A program made the position numbers and the translations under genes. Positions 8,781 through 17,981 of a DNA stretch of 64,000 nt are shown here, one piece after another. The notes under the pieces are model-generated. The model ran no database searches, was not told the DNA's origin, and saw only the letters and a list, made by a program, of their open reading frames with translations. The DNA comes from Pseudomonas sp. CAN1 (GTDB lineage Bacteria > Pseudomonadota > Gammaproteobacteria > Pseudomonadales > Pseudomonadaceae). The stretch covers positions 16,679-80,678 of the forward strand of contig NZ_JASMRU010000020.1 of the NCBI RefSeq assembly GCF_030462585.1, written 5' to 3'. Each line of letters opens with the position of its first letter. Position 1 is the first letter of the stretch.

Positions 8781-9613
8781 ACTGGACACGCACCCACGCA
8801 CTGCTCGGCGGCGTCGGGCTGATCCTGCTGGTCAACGCCGTCGCCCTCGGCGGCGTAGCCTGGAACCGCTCGGGCGAGGCGGACAGCCGGCTGCCGCTCA
8901 GCCAGCGCGAACTGCTGCGCAACAGCTCCTGGCACAACGAGAACAGCGGGCTGAGCCTGCGCCTGCAATGGCGTTTCCCCAGCGAGGACGAATACGCCAA
9001 GCCACGCAGGCTGGCCTGGGCGCCGCAGATCACTGCCAGGCAGATGGAAGAACTGGGCTTCGCCATGCCCGAGCAGGTCGACGACAACAGCGCCCGCCAC
9101 TTCGACCGCCAGCAATCACGCGCCGCCCTGCTGGTGCTGGAACTCGACGGCCCGCTGTACCAGCGTGAACTGCAGCTGGCGCGCAAGCATCTGGAGGAGG
9201 CGCAGCAAGCTGCCAACGCAGCGCCGGACAACCACAAGCTGGACTACGAGCTCAAGTACGCCCGCAGCGCCCTGAACAGCGAGGAAAAGCACGCCAGCCG
9301 CCTGCTGCTCAAGGACGTAGGCCTCCACCAGGCCGCCCTGCGCCAGCGCTACCCGGACCGTCAGCGCTACCTCATCGTGCAGGGCCGGGTGCGGCCGATC
9401 TCTCAGCTCCACGAGCACATCTGGACCCTGGGCGGCACCGCCAGCGCCCTGGGCCTGGACGCCATCAACGTGCCGCACCACTGGCGCGAGAGGCTGGACG
9501 AGATCACCGCGCAACCCAACCGGGCAGCCGACAGCCGCGCACAACCCTTCGTCGCCGAGGTCGCCTTCGGCAGACGGCTGGAGCCGTGGATCGACAAGGT
9601 CGAAATGCCCTGA
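8777..9613 (+). CDS. DUF4824 family protein, membrane-anchored
   Basis: This 278-aa protein has one N-terminal transmembrane segment (about 9-28) and a periplasmic domain that begins NRSGEADSRLPLSQREL, a pattern I associate with DUF4824. Its ATG overlaps the stop of the DUF2157 gene. A central charged stretch (about 125-185, rich in Glu, Arg, Ala) may be helical or coiled coil. Function is unknown. The tight coupling with a DUF2157 membrane protein suggests an interacting partner. Confidence 0.75.
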   Translation: MNWTRTHALLGGVGLILLVNAVALGGVAWNRSGEADSRLPLSQRELLRNSSWHNENSGLSLRLQWRFPSEDEYAKPRRLAWAPQITARQMEELGFAMPEQVDDNSARHFDRQQSRAALLVLELDGPLYQRELQLARKHLEEAQQAANAAPDNHKLDYELKYARSALNSEEKHASRLLLKDVGLHQAALRQRYPDRQRYLIVQGRVRPISQLHEHIWTLGGTASALGLDAINVPHHWRERLDEITAQPNRAADSRAQPFVAEVAFGRRLEPWIDKVEMP

Positions 9614-9701
9614 GCAGCCGGGCGCCGATCCGAATCCGCTTGCGCGAGCCCGGCTCGCGCTGCACCCTGTGCGCCCGCAGCAACCCTCGCCCTGAGCGGC
9701 C

Positions 9702-9917
9702 ATGAACGACGCCATCCTCGACCCCAGCCGCTGTCCGCTATGCGGCCAGTCCAACCGCTGCACCCAGGCCGATCCGGCGCTGGAAGGCCAGCCGTGCTGG
9801 TGCTTCAGCACACGCATCGACCGCAACGCCCTTGAGCGAATCCCACCCGAGCTGGTCGACCGCGCCTGTCTGTGCCCACGCTGTGCTGCAGGGCTGAAGG
9901 ACGACGAGAGCGCCTGA
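9702..9917 (+). CDS. Cysteine-rich CWC family protein
   Basis: This 71-aa protein carries eight cysteines arranged as CPLC, C, CWC and CLCPRC, the signature of the CWC family of small presumed zinc-binding proteins. No reaction is known. Its stop overlaps the start of rsuA (TGATG), so it is coupled to a ribosomal RNA modification gene, as is frequent in Pseudomonas. The ribosome site (GAGCGG) is weak. Confidence 0.88.
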   Translation: MNDAILDPSRCPLCGQSNRCTQADPALEGQPCWCFSTRIDRNALERIPPELVDRACLCPRCAAGLKDDESA

Positions 9918-10615
9918 TGCGTCTGGACCGTTTCATCGCCAACCTGCCCCACCTGAACCGTCAGCAGGCCCGCCAGTTGCTCGCGGAAGGCCGCCTTCGC
10001 GTAGACGGCCAGGTGGTCCGCGATGGCCGTCACGAGGTGCGCGAATTCTCTCGCGTGGAACTGGACGCCGAGCTGCTGCAGGCCGGCAGGCCGGCGCGCT
10101 ACTTCATGCTGCACAAGCCCGCCGGCTGCGTCAGCGCCACCCGCGACGCCGAGCACTGCACCGTGCTCGACCTGCTGGACGAGCCGGACAAGGACGAACT
10201 GCACATCGGCGGCCGCCTGGACTACAACACCACCGGCCTGCTGCTGATCACCAACGACGGGCAATGGTCGCGACGCATGACCCTGCCGGGGCGCAAGCTG
10301 CCCAAGATCTACTACGTCGAGACCGAAGACCCGATCGAGGAGCGCTACATCGCGACCTTCGAGCAGGGCCTGTACTTCGCCTTCGAAGACCTCACCACCC
10401 TGCCCGCCCAACTGGAAATCCTCGGCCCGCGCGCCGCTCGCCTGACCCTGCACGAAGGCCGCTACCACCAGGTTAAGCGCATGTTCGGCCACTTCCAGAA
10501 CAAGGTGACGCGGCTGCACCGCGAAAGCATGGGCAGCCTCACCCTCGACCCGGACTTGCAACCGGGCGAATACCGCGTGCTGACGACACCGGAAATCGCC
10601 GAGCTGGACGCGTAG
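9917..10615 (+). CDS. rsuA: 16S rRNA pseudouridine synthase (RsuA family)
   Basis: This 232-aa enzyme isomerises a uridine of 16S rRNA (U516 in E. coli). An S4 RNA-binding domain fills residues 1-50 (RLDRFIANL...QARQLLAEGRLRVDG). The catalytic domain has GRLDYNTTGLLL with the catalytic aspartate D102, the same number as in E. coli RsuA, and a later YHQVKRMF motif. The ATG at 9917 overlaps the stop of the CWC gene; an in-frame start at 9872 would only add residues from inside that gene. Distinguishing RsuA from the closely related RluE/F types rests on overall length and pattern. Confidence 0.9.
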   Translation: MRLDRFIANLPHLNRQQARQLLAEGRLRVDGQVVRDGRHEVREFSRVELDAELLQAGRPARYFMLHKPAGCVSATRDAEHCTVLDLLDEPDKDELHIGGRLDYNTTGLLLITNDGQWSRRMTLPGRKLPKIYYVETEDPIEERYIATFEQGLYFAFEDLTTLPAQLEILGPRAARLTLHEGRYHQVKRMFGHFQNKVTRLHRESMGSLTLDPDLQPGEYRVLTTPEIAELDA

Positions 10616-10975
10616 GGGCAACTGTGTGTCTCTGAAAGTCCGTACCTGGGCCTCCCTCTCCCTAACCCTCTCCCTGAAGGGAGAGGGGACTGGTTCAGTG
10701 CAGGCTGACACCAAAGTGTCCGACGGCACGGACTGCGCCCCCTCCCTGCAGGGACAGGCCGGGGGAGATCCCCTCTGCACAGAACTTCACGTAGGAGCGG
10801 ACTCCGTCCGCGATTGGCATCCGCGCTGAAGAAATCGCGGATGAATCCGCTCCTGCGCTCCGCGCCTCATCCAACGTTCCGAAAATACCTACGCGCACCG
10901 TTCAGCCCGGCGGTTTGCAGCCCGGCTCGCCGCTTGGCTAAGCTCCCTGCCATGCCCGCGTTCCAAGGAAAGGTA
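10616..10975. other. Repeat-filled intergenic region
   Basis: The 360 nt hold a CCCTCTCCC-family hairpin (10652-10690) and an inverted GTAGGAGCGGAC pair (10791-10814 and 10833-10857). No gene is seen. The promoter of the following transpeptidase should lie after the repeats. Confidence 0.8.
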
Positions 10976-12028
10976 ATGAAGAGACTGTCGGTAGCCCTGC
11001 TGATCGCCCTCAGCGCCAGCGTCGCCTTTGCCAACCCGAGCAAGCCCTCGCCGCTCGCGGACCTGCAGGCCGCCCTGAAGACGCTCAAGCCCGGCCAGTT
11101 CCTCTGGTACCCGGAAATTTCCCCGGCGGGCCCGGTCACCCTGGTGGTCAGCCTCACCGAGCAGCGCGCCTACGTCTACCGCAACGGCATCGCCATCGGC
11201 GTGGCGACGGTGAGCACCGGCAAGAAGGGCAAGGAAACCCCCACCGGCGTGTTCTCCATCCTGCAGAAGAAGGTCGAGTACCACTCCGACCTCTACAACA
11301 GCGCGCCCATGCCCTACATGCAGCGCCTGACCTGGGACGGCATCGCCCTGCACGCCGGCAACCTGCCCGGCTACCCGGCTTCCCACGGCTGCATCCGCCT
11401 GCCCATGGCGTTCGCCAAGAAGCTCTACGAAGTCACCGGTTTCACCTCCACCACGGTGATCATCTCCGACGCCAAGAGCTCGCCGGTGGAGGTCTACCAC
11501 CCCGGCCTGCTCGCCCCCATCGTCAGCGATGGCCGCGCCGCCGGCCCGCACGACGACAGCGCCATGGTGGTGCCGTTCTGGAGCGATCCGGGCGCGGAGA
11601 AAGGCCCGGTTTCGGTGCTGGTCAGCCGTGCCGACCGGCGCCTGTACGTCTATCGCGGCGGCCTGCAGATCGGCACCGCGCCGGTGGCCTTCGAACACCC
11701 GGAAGAGCGCACCGGCGTCGCCGCCTTCTCCCTGATGCAGAAGCCCTCCCAGGAAGAAATCGACAGCGACAACCCCAACCTGCGTTGGACCAGCGTGCAG
11801 GTCAGCGACCCGCAGCGCGGCCTGACGCCCGCCGAGCAACTGGGCAAGTTCAGCCTCGACCGCGAATTCCTGCGCAGCCTGCTGGCCAGCATGGATGTGG
11901 GCAGCACCCTGGTGATCACCGACCTGCCGTCCACCCGCGACATGCGCAGCAACCCGGACTTCACCGTGATCACCACCAACGACCGCAAGGCGGAGCAGAA
12001 ACCGGTCAAGAATCAGTCTGTCGAGTGA
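10976..12028 (+). CDS. L,D-transpeptidase (YkuD), paralogue 1
   Basis: This 350-aa exported enzyme should crosslink peptidoglycan or attach proteins to it. A signal peptide covers 1-19 (MKRLSVALLIALSASVAFA). The YkuD domain (about 50-175) has HAGNLPGYPASHGCIRL, with H126, H137 and nucleophile C139. Residues 205-340 resemble the first half (SRADRRLYVYRGGLQIGTAPV against SLTEQRAYVYRNGIAIGVATV) but have no SHGC motif, so the protein looks like a duplicated domain with one dead copy. The ATG at 10976 follows AAGGAAAGG; the longer reading from 10814 would run through a REP hairpin. A second paralogue follows 128 nt downstream. Confidence 0.9.
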   Translation: MKRLSVALLIALSASVAFANPSKPSPLADLQAALKTLKPGQFLWYPEISPAGPVTLVVSLTEQRAYVYRNGIAIGVATVSTGKKGKETPTGVFSILQKKVEYHSDLYNSAPMPYMQRLTWDGIALHAGNLPGYPASHGCIRLPMAFAKKLYEVTGFTSTTVIISDAKSSPVEVYHPGLLAPIVSDGRAAGPHDDSAMVVPFWSDPGAEKGPVSVLVSRADRRLYVYRGGLQIGTAPVAFEHPEERTGVAAFSLMQKPSQEEIDSDNPNLRWTSVQVSDPQRGLTPAEQLGKFSLDREFLRSLLASMDVGSTLVITDLPSTRDMRSNPDFTVITTNDRKAEQKPVKNQSVE

Positions 12029-12156
12029 TCAGAAGGGGCCGGTATTTTGGCCCCATACCGCCAGAACTCTCCTACGGCTCTTTCACCACCTGACCGTACA
12101 GCCGCCCAGGCAATCGCTCTATCGTGCTAGCTCGCTTTCCTCTTTCCGAGTGCTCG

Positions 12157-13179
12157 ATGAAGAACCTGTTGTTCCCTTTTCTGCTACTCGGCCTGGGCGC
12201 TGGCCCGGCCTTCGCAACGCCACAAACCGCCTCCCCGCTGAGCAACCTGCCCGCCGCCGTCGCCTCGCTCAAGCCCGGCCAGTACCTGTGGTACCCGGAA
12301 ATCTCCCCGAGCGGCCCAGTGACGCTGGTGGTCAGCCTCACCGAACAACGGCTCTACATCTATCGCAACGGTATCGCCATCGGCGTGGCCACGGTCAGTA
12401 CCGGGCGCAAGGGCAAGGAGACTCCGACTGGCGTCTTTACCATCCTGCAGAAAGAGGTCGACCATCGTTCCTCGCTCTACAACGATGCCGCCATGCCCTA
12501 CATGGAACGCCTGACCTGGGACGGCGTGGCCCTGCATGCTGGCGGCCTCCCGGGCTACCCCTCCTCCCATGGCTGTGTCCACCTGTCGCTGGAGTTCGCC
12601 AGGAAGCTGTTCGCCATCACCAGCACGACCACCACCACCGTGATCATCTCCAACGCGCAGAGCGCGCCGATGGACGTCGATCACCCCGGCCTGCTGGCTC
12701 CCATCGTCAGTGGCGGCCGCCCCGAAGGCGTGGCGGAAGACGGCGAACAAGCGCCGCACTGGAGCGACTCGAACGACCGCAGCCAGCCCGTGGCGATCCT
12801 CATCAGCCGCGCGGACCGGCGCATCTATGTCTACCGCGGTGGCCAGGAGATCGGCACCGCCCCGGTCACCTTCCAGCACCCGGAGCGCAGCACCGGAATT
12901 GCCGCCTTCTCCCTGCTGAGCAAGCCCAGCGCACAACAGATCCAGGACGACAGCCCCAACCTGCACTGGAACGCCGTCCAGGTCAGCGACCCGCAGGAGG
13001 GTCTGACCCCGGAGCAGCAGTTGGGGAAGGTCAAGCTGGATCGGCAGTTCCTCCACAACCTCCTCGCCAGCCTGGATGTCGGCAGCACCCTGGTGATCAC
13101 CGATCTGCCATCCACGCGCGACATGCGCAGTGCGGACTTCACCGTAATCAGCAGCAATGATCACAAGCCCGGGCACTGA
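12157..13179 (+). CDS. L,D-transpeptidase (YkuD), paralogue 2
   Basis: This 340-aa exported protein is a tandem copy of its upstream neighbour, alike over the whole length. The signal peptide is 1-20. The active motif HAGGLPGYPSSHGCVHL gives nucleophile C140. The C-terminal half (about 205-330) again repeats the beta-strand pattern SRADRRIYVYRGGQEIGTAPV without catalytic residues. The ATG at 12157 starts the signal peptide; a GTG at 12124 is in frame but leaves a charged extension. The two copies have diverged enough that recent duplication is unlikely. Confidence 0.9.
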   Translation: MKNLLFPFLLLGLGAGPAFATPQTASPLSNLPAAVASLKPGQYLWYPEISPSGPVTLVVSLTEQRLYIYRNGIAIGVATVSTGRKGKETPTGVFTILQKEVDHRSSLYNDAAMPYMERLTWDGVALHAGGLPGYPSSHGCVHLSLEFARKLFAITSTTTTTVIISNAQSAPMDVDHPGLLAPIVSGGRPEGVAEDGEQAPHWSDSNDRSQPVAILISRADRRIYVYRGGQEIGTAPVTFQHPERSTGIAAFSLLSKPSAQQIQDDSPNLHWNAVQVSDPQEGLTPEQQLGKVKLDRQFLHNLLASLDVGSTLVITDLPSTRDMRSADFTVISSNDHKPGH

Positions 13180-13567
13180 CCGGCTCAAGAACCAGGCCAT
13201 GGTGTGAGCAATCACGACGCACTGCGGATTTCCCCTACAGCGCCCTCATATTTCTACGGCTTAGCCGACGGGGACATCCCAGTAATCTGTAGTCCTCACC
13301 AGCGGACAGACGGCCTCAAGCCGGCCGTGCAAGCAGCCGAAGTATTTCGAAACAACAGGAATATCGGCGCCTGTCCGCGGTGAGCTCTTCACTCGGATCG
13401 CCAAGCGATGCGCCGCCCCGCGGCGATCCGCTGCAGCGATAAGTTCGTAATTACCGACGGGCGGGACCATACTTGATCAAAAAACAACCACAGGACTGGT
13501 CAAAAATCGCGCACAATGCGGCGTTTCCCAGAAAAAACCATATCGATTCAACGGGAATGTTGTATTC
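13180..13567. other. Intergenic region upstream of the third transpeptidase
   Basis: No gene was found in these 388 nt. The last 100 nt are AT-richer and should hold the promoter of the following gene; a CACAAT at 13512-13517 is a possible -10 box. Short GC hairpins (GGCCTCAAGCCGGCC, near 13310) are present without a clear role. Confidence 0.5.
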
Positions 13568-14314
13568 ATGCTGACTTTTTTGAAGTTACGGGGGTTCTTC
13601 CGGATTTCGCTCGCCAGTGCCGCGCTCTTTGCGATCGGTAGCTGGCAGACTGCGTCCGCCGCCCGCCTGCCCACCGCCGAGGAACTGCACCGCCTCGCGC
13701 CGGCCACCAACACCGAGACCCTGCGCCTGGCGCTCAGCGCGCTGCAGTGCGCCAGCACGCAACTGGGCGGGCAGAATCGCCTGCTGACGGTCATCGACTA
13801 CTCCAAGCCGTCCCGCGACAAGCGCCTCTGGGTCTTCGACCTGAAGCAGCGCAAGCTGCTCTTCGAAGAGTGGGTCGCCCACGGCAAGAAGAGTGGCGAC
13901 GACATGGCCACCTCCTTCTCCAACCGCCCCGAGAGCTTCCAGTCCTCGATCGGCCTCTACCAGACCGGCCAGACCTACAGCGGCAAGCACGGCCGTTCGC
14001 TGCGCCTGCTGGGCCTGGAACCGGGCTTCAACGACAACAGCGAAGAGCGCGCCATCGTCATGCACGCCGCCGCCTACGCCGATCCCAAGGTCGTCCCCGG
14101 CCTCGGTCGCCTGGGCCGCAGCCTGGGCTGCCCGGCCGTTCGCCCGCAGGTCGCGCAGAAGCTGATCGACACCGTGAAGAACGGCAGTTACGTGTTCGCC
14201 TACTACCCACAACAGCAGTACCTGAAGACCTCGCAGTTCCTCGCCGGGCAAAGCTGCACCGTGGCGAAGAACCCGCAGATCAACCGCTACGCGTCGAACC
14301 TCGCCAAGCGCTGA
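13568..14314 (+). CDS. Murein L,D-transpeptidase catalytic-domain family protein (YkuD_2 type)
   Basis: This 248-aa exported protein has a signal peptide or anchor at about 12-31 (cleavage near ASAA) and a YkuD_2-type domain. The catalytic segment GRSLGCPAV gives C188, and H166 in IVMHAAAY is the likely catalytic histidine. It is more distant from the two preceding transpeptidases than they are from each other. It has its own promoter region and a strong terminator at 14335-14364, so it is monocistronic. Confidence 0.88.
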   Translation: MLTFLKLRGFFRISLASAALFAIGSWQTASAARLPTAEELHRLAPATNTETLRLALSALQCASTQLGGQNRLLTVIDYSKPSRDKRLWVFDLKQRKLLFEEWVAHGKKSGDDMATSFSNRPESFQSSIGLYQTGQTYSGKHGRSLRLLGLEPGFNDNSEERAIVMHAAAYADPKVVPGLGRLGRSLGCPAVRPQVAQKLIDTVKNGSYVFAYYPQQQYLKTSQFLAGQSCTVAKNPQINRYASNLAKR

Positions 14315-14334
14315 TCGATGTTCGCTCCGCGAAT

Positions 14335-14364
14335 GCAAACCGCCGGCTGATGCCGGCGGTTTGC
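14335..14364 (+). terminator. Terminator of the third transpeptidase gene
   Basis: GCAAACCGCCGGC pairs perfectly over 13 bp with GCCGGCGGTTTGC across a 4-nt loop (TGAT). A weak T-rich tail follows. Confidence 0.8.
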
Positions 14365-14454
14365 GTTTGGATTGCCCGCTCCTGGCCGCTGGGCTAGCAT
14401 CGATCCAAGTTAGTTCACTTGATTAGCTAACCCGACGCTCATCGAGGCTCAACC

Positions 14455-14706
14455 ATGAATCGCGATATCGAAGTCGTGAACATCCATGATGCGAAAACCA
14501 ATCTGTCCCGCCTGGTCGACCTCGCCAGCAAGGGGCAGCCCTTTATCATCGCCAAGGCCGGCAAACCCCTGGTGAAGGTAGAAGCCATCGACGACAAGCC
14601 GAAGGCAATCATCGGTGCGCTCAAGGGGATCTATCCCGCCGTGGACGATATCGACGCGCCCTTCGCCGATGACATCGCCAACCTGTTCGGTGGCGAGGCC
14701 GACTGA
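14455..14706 (+). CDS. Type II antitoxin, Phd/YefM family
   Basis: This 83-aa protein starts IEVVNIHDAKTNLSRLVDLASKGQPFIIAKAGKPLVKV, the classical prevent-host-death fold that binds operator DNA and neutralises the partner toxin with its C-terminus. Its stop overlaps the start of the PIN-domain gene (TGATG). Upstream, at 14409-14428, the sequence TTAGTTCACTTGATTAGCTAA is partly palindromic (TTAG...CTAA) and may be the autoregulatory operator. Confidence 0.88.
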   Translation: MNRDIEVVNIHDAKTNLSRLVDLASKGQPFIIAKAGKPLVKVEAIDDKPKAIIGALKGIYPAVDDIDAPFADDIANLFGGEAD

Positions 14707-15092
14707 TGCGCCTGTTGCTCGATACCCACGTCCTGCTCTGGGTGCTGACCGACGATCCACGGCTGACCGCGAACACCAGAAAGCTCATCCTGGCCGAAGA
14801 AACCGACCTGTTCTTCAGCGCCGCCAGCATCTGGGAAATATCCATCAAGAACGCGCTGAAGCGTGCGGACTTCCCCTACGACCCGAGCATCGTGCGCCAG
14901 GCCCTGCTGGAGAATGGCTACAACGAACTGCCCATCACCGGCGAGCACTCGATTTTCGTCGGCACCCTACCCGCCCTGCATGCCGATCCCTTCGACCGCA
15001 TGCTGGTAGCGCAGGCCAACGTGGAAGGCATGCTGCTGCTCACCCACGACAGCAAGATCGAGGGCTATCCGGGGCCGATCCGCAAGATCTGA
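14706..15092 (+). CDS. Type II toxin, PIN-domain (VapC-like) ribonuclease
   Basis: This 128-aa PIN-domain protein should be a metal-dependent RNase. Acidic residues of the active site are visible: D6 (LLLDTH), E44 (IWEISIK), D94/D97 (HADPFDRML) and D115 (THDSKI). It is translationally coupled to the Phd-type antitoxin. The pairing of a Phd antitoxin with a VapC-like toxin is common in this subfamily. The active site looks intact. Confidence 0.88.
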   Translation: MRLLLDTHVLLWVLTDDPRLTANTRKLILAEETDLFFSAASIWEISIKNALKRADFPYDPSIVRQALLENGYNELPITGEHSIFVGTLPALHADPFDRMLVAQANVEGMLLLTHDSKIEGYPGPIRKI

Positions 15093-15104
15093 CCGGCCCC
15101 CGGC

Positions 15105-17978
15105 TCAGGCCTTCACCCCGTCGAGTATTTCCAGGATTGCGCGCACATCCACGGCATCCATCTGCTCGGGGTTGAGGAAGCGCTCGCCGTACTCGCGGTA
15201 CACGCCCTGGCTGATGAACAGGCGGAACAGGTCGGCGTCGATATGCTGGTCGCGGGCCATGAAGGCGAGGATCTTCAGTGACTCGGACAGAGTCTTGGGC
15301 GCCTTGTACGGGCGGTCGGCGGCGGTCAGGGCCTCGAAGATGTCAGCGATGGCCATGACCCGCTCGGGGATGCTCATCTGCTCGCGGTTGAGCCGGCGCG
15401 GGTAACCGGTGCCGTCCATCTTCTCGTGGTGGTTGGCGGCGATGGTCGGCACCCGGCGCAGGTGGCGCGGCAGCGGTAATGTCGTGAGCATCATCAGGGT
15501 GTGGACGATGTGCTCGTTGATCTTGAAGCGCTCTTCCTCGGTCAGCGTGCCGCGGCGGATGCCCAGGTTGTACAGCTCGCCATAGTTGCTCGCGTACGGC
15601 GGCAGGCGCATGTCGAAGCCCCAGATGTTGCGCGGGTCGTCCTTCACCACCGGCGGCTTGCGCTCGCCCCACATCACGCGGTGCTCGGGCTTGTCGGCCA
15701 GGAGGAATTCCTCGGCGGGCAGCGGCTGCACCGGCCGCCCTTGCAGGCGCTCGGCCTCGTCGTGGGAGATGCCCAGGCGATCGTCGAAATAGCGCAGCCA
15801 GCGGCGCTCGCCGATCTGCTTGAGGCGTTCGATGTCCTCGTCCTTCATGAATTCGCCGCCGACGTTGGCCTGGGCGACGAAGGCGTAGTCCTCGCGCAGC
15901 GCCTCGTGCATCGCATCGCGCCGCGCGGCGAGCAGGCCGATGTCGTTGCCCTCGGCGATGCCGCGCCAGTAGTCCAGCTCGATGTCGCGCCAGATCACCT
16001 CGAAGCGCGTGCGGATTTCGTGCAGGCGGTTGTACAGGGTCTCCAGCTTGGTGGCCTTGTCCACCACGTACTCGGGGCTGGTGATCTTGCCGCAGTCGTG
16101 CAGCCAGGCGGCGATCTGGAATTCGTAACGCTCGACATCGCTCATGCCGAAGCCGGCGTATTCGCCGTCGGACGAATCGATGACCTTCTGCAACAGCAGG
16201 TCGGCCAGCTGCGGCACGCGCTCGCAGTGGCCGCCGGTATAAGGGCTCTTGGCGTCGATGGCGTCGGCCAGCAGCTTGATGATGGCGTCCAGCAGTCTCT
16301 GCTGGGCCTCGATCAGCTGGCGCGTCTCGATGGCCACGGCGGCGGCGCCGGAGAGCTCCTCGACAAAACGCTTGAAGGGTTTGCGCGGCTGCTGGCTGCG
16401 AGCACCCTCCTCGGCCAGCTGCAGCACCAGGATGCCCAGCAGCTCGTCGCTGCGGTTGCGCAGCGAGACTTCCAGGTACTGCCCGCGATTGGCCAGGGCC
16501 TGGTCCACCCGCTCGGCCAGCTGCGACTCGGTGAAGCCTTCGATCAGCATCGACTGCGGGTACTGCTCGCCGTTCACCGTACAGGCCAGGCGCAGGCGGC
16601 ATTCCTCGTCTTCGAGCAGGTAGACCGCGCCGCCCATCACGGCGGTTGCCTCGACCAGGCGCGACAGTACGCCTTCGAGCATGTTGTCCAGGCGCGTTTC
16701 ACGGCTCAGGGTCAGGGTGATCGCCTGGAAGTTATGGATGGTGCGCGACATGCTGCCCATCACGCTGCTCAGCTCGCGGACCTCGGCGATCTTCGAATCG
16801 ACGCCAACCGGCCGGGCGAAGTCGAAGGCGGCCAGGGCGCCCACCTGGTCGGCCAGCGCCCGCAGCGGACGGGCAATGCGCCGGCCGATGTACCAACCGA
16901 TCAGCAGCAGCACCAGCAGCAACGTGCCGCTCCACAAGGCCTGGTTGAACAGCAGTTGGCGTGCACCAGCCAGCAGCTCGGCGGCGGGAATCGCGATCAG
17001 CACCCGCACCTCGTTGCTGGTGAAGTTCGACAGCGGCACCCAGATGCCGTACCAGTCCTCGCCGCCCACCCGGTAGGACTGCGGTTTGCCAGCGGGCACC
17101 GCCTCGGCATTGAGCTCGCTCAGGCTAGGAACGTTCAGTTCGTTCAGCGTGGCCAAACGCAATTCGTTGCCTTCATGGACCATCAGCTTCGCCAGGTCCG
17201 GATAGGCGATCACCGTGCCCTTGCCGTCCACCACCGCAAGCTCGGTATGCGCCGTCTGGCGCAGCCCACCCATCTCGCCACCGAGGTCGTTGACCGAGGC
17301 GTCCATGCCGATCACCGCCGCGCCGTCGACACTGCGGTGCGCCAGGGTCAGGCCGATCTCGCGGGTAGTGAAGAACACGTAGGGCTGGGTCAGCACCGTC
17401 CTGCTGGTGTTGCGCGCCTCGGTGTACCAGGGGCGCGGGCGCGGGTCGTACTGGTAGTCGGGGCGGTCTTCCACGCGCAGCAGGCGCAATTCGGAATCGT
17501 AGAAGCGCCACTCGCCGCGCAGGCCGCCCTTGCCGTCGAGGGTCTGGCTCTGCACCAGGTACATCGCAGCCTCCGGAGCCTGCACCGCCTTGCGCACTTC
17601 CGGCACACGCAGTGCGCGGATCAGCAGGAACTCGCCGTTCGGGTAGCCGATGTACACCGCACTCAGGGTACGGTTGGCGCGCAGGTTCTCCACCAGCATC
17701 GGCAGGCGGTCGAGGCGCGCCGGCAGGTTGTCGGTCTGCGAAATGGGGTCATGGGTCAGCAGGCGCAGCGCGCTTTCCGCCGGGTCGAGCAGGCGGCGAA
17801 TGCGTTCGTTGATGGTCGCGCCCAGCTGGCTGGCCGACTCCCCGGCCGCCGTCACCAGCGCGCCCTCCACGCCACGGTAACCCTGGACCAGCAACGCGCC
17901 CGCCAGCACCAGCATGCTGGCGATGATGGCTCCCGCCACCAGCAGTTGCAGCGGGATACCCCGTTTGAATGCCTTCAT
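15105..17978 (-). CDS. Cache-HAMP-GAF-HD-GYP cyclic di-GMP phosphodiesterase
   Basis: This 957-aa membrane sensor should degrade cyclic di-GMP in response to a periplasmic signal. A first transmembrane helix (about 10-30), a large periplasmic dCache-like region (about 35-335) and a second helix (about 343-363) are followed by HAMP (about 365-415), a GAF-like region (about 425-560) and the HD-GYP domain (about 575-925). The catalytic motifs are present: LHDCGK near residue 626 and HHEKMDGTGYP near 855. The domain is enlarged by an insertion of over 120 residues between the HD and GYP parts. It follows the periplasmic binding-protein gene by only 3 nt, suggesting that the binding protein presents a ligand to the sensor. 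Confidence 0.9.
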   Translation of the reverse strand: MKAFKRGIPLQLLVAGAIIASMLVLAGALLVQGYRGVEGALVTAAGESASQLGATINERIRRLLDPAESALRLLTHDPISQTDNLPARLDRLPMLVENLRANRTLSAVYIGYPNGEFLLIRALRVPEVRKAVQAPEAAMYLVQSQTLDGKGGLRGEWRFYDSELRLLRVEDRPDYQYDPRPRPWYTEARNTSRTVLTQPYVFFTTREIGLTLAHRSVDGAAVIGMDASVNDLGGEMGGLRQTAHTELAVVDGKGTVIAYPDLAKLMVHEGNELRLATLNELNVPSLSELNAEAVPAGKPQSYRVGGEDWYGIWVPLSNFTSNEVRVLIAIPAAELLAGARQLLFNQALWSGTLLLVLLLIGWYIGRRIARPLRALADQVGALAAFDFARPVGVDSKIAEVRELSSVMGSMSRTIHNFQAITLTLSRETRLDNMLEGVLSRLVEATAVMGGAVYLLEDEECRLRLACTVNGEQYPQSMLIEGFTESQLAERVDQALANRGQYLEVSLRNRSDELLGILVLQLAEEGARSQQPRKPFKRFVEELSGAAAVAIETRQLIEAQQRLLDAIIKLLADAIDAKSPYTGGHCERVPQLADLLLQKVIDSSDGEYAGFGMSDVERYEFQIAAWLHDCGKITSPEYVVDKATKLETLYNRLHEIRTRFEVIWRDIELDYWRGIAEGNDIGLLAARRDAMHEALREDYAFVAQANVGGEFMKDEDIERLKQIGERRWLRYFDDRLGISHDEAERLQGRPVQPLPAEEFLLADKPEHRVMWGERKPPVVKDDPRNIWGFDMRLPPYASNYGELYNLGIRRGTLTEEERFKINEHIVHTLMMLTTLPLPRHLRRVPTIAANHHEKMDGTGYPRRLNREQMSIPERVMAIADIFEALTAADRPYKAPKTLSESLKILAFMARDQHIDADLFRLFISQGVYREYGERFLNPEQMDAVDVRAILEILDGVKA

Positions 17979-17981
17979 CCT

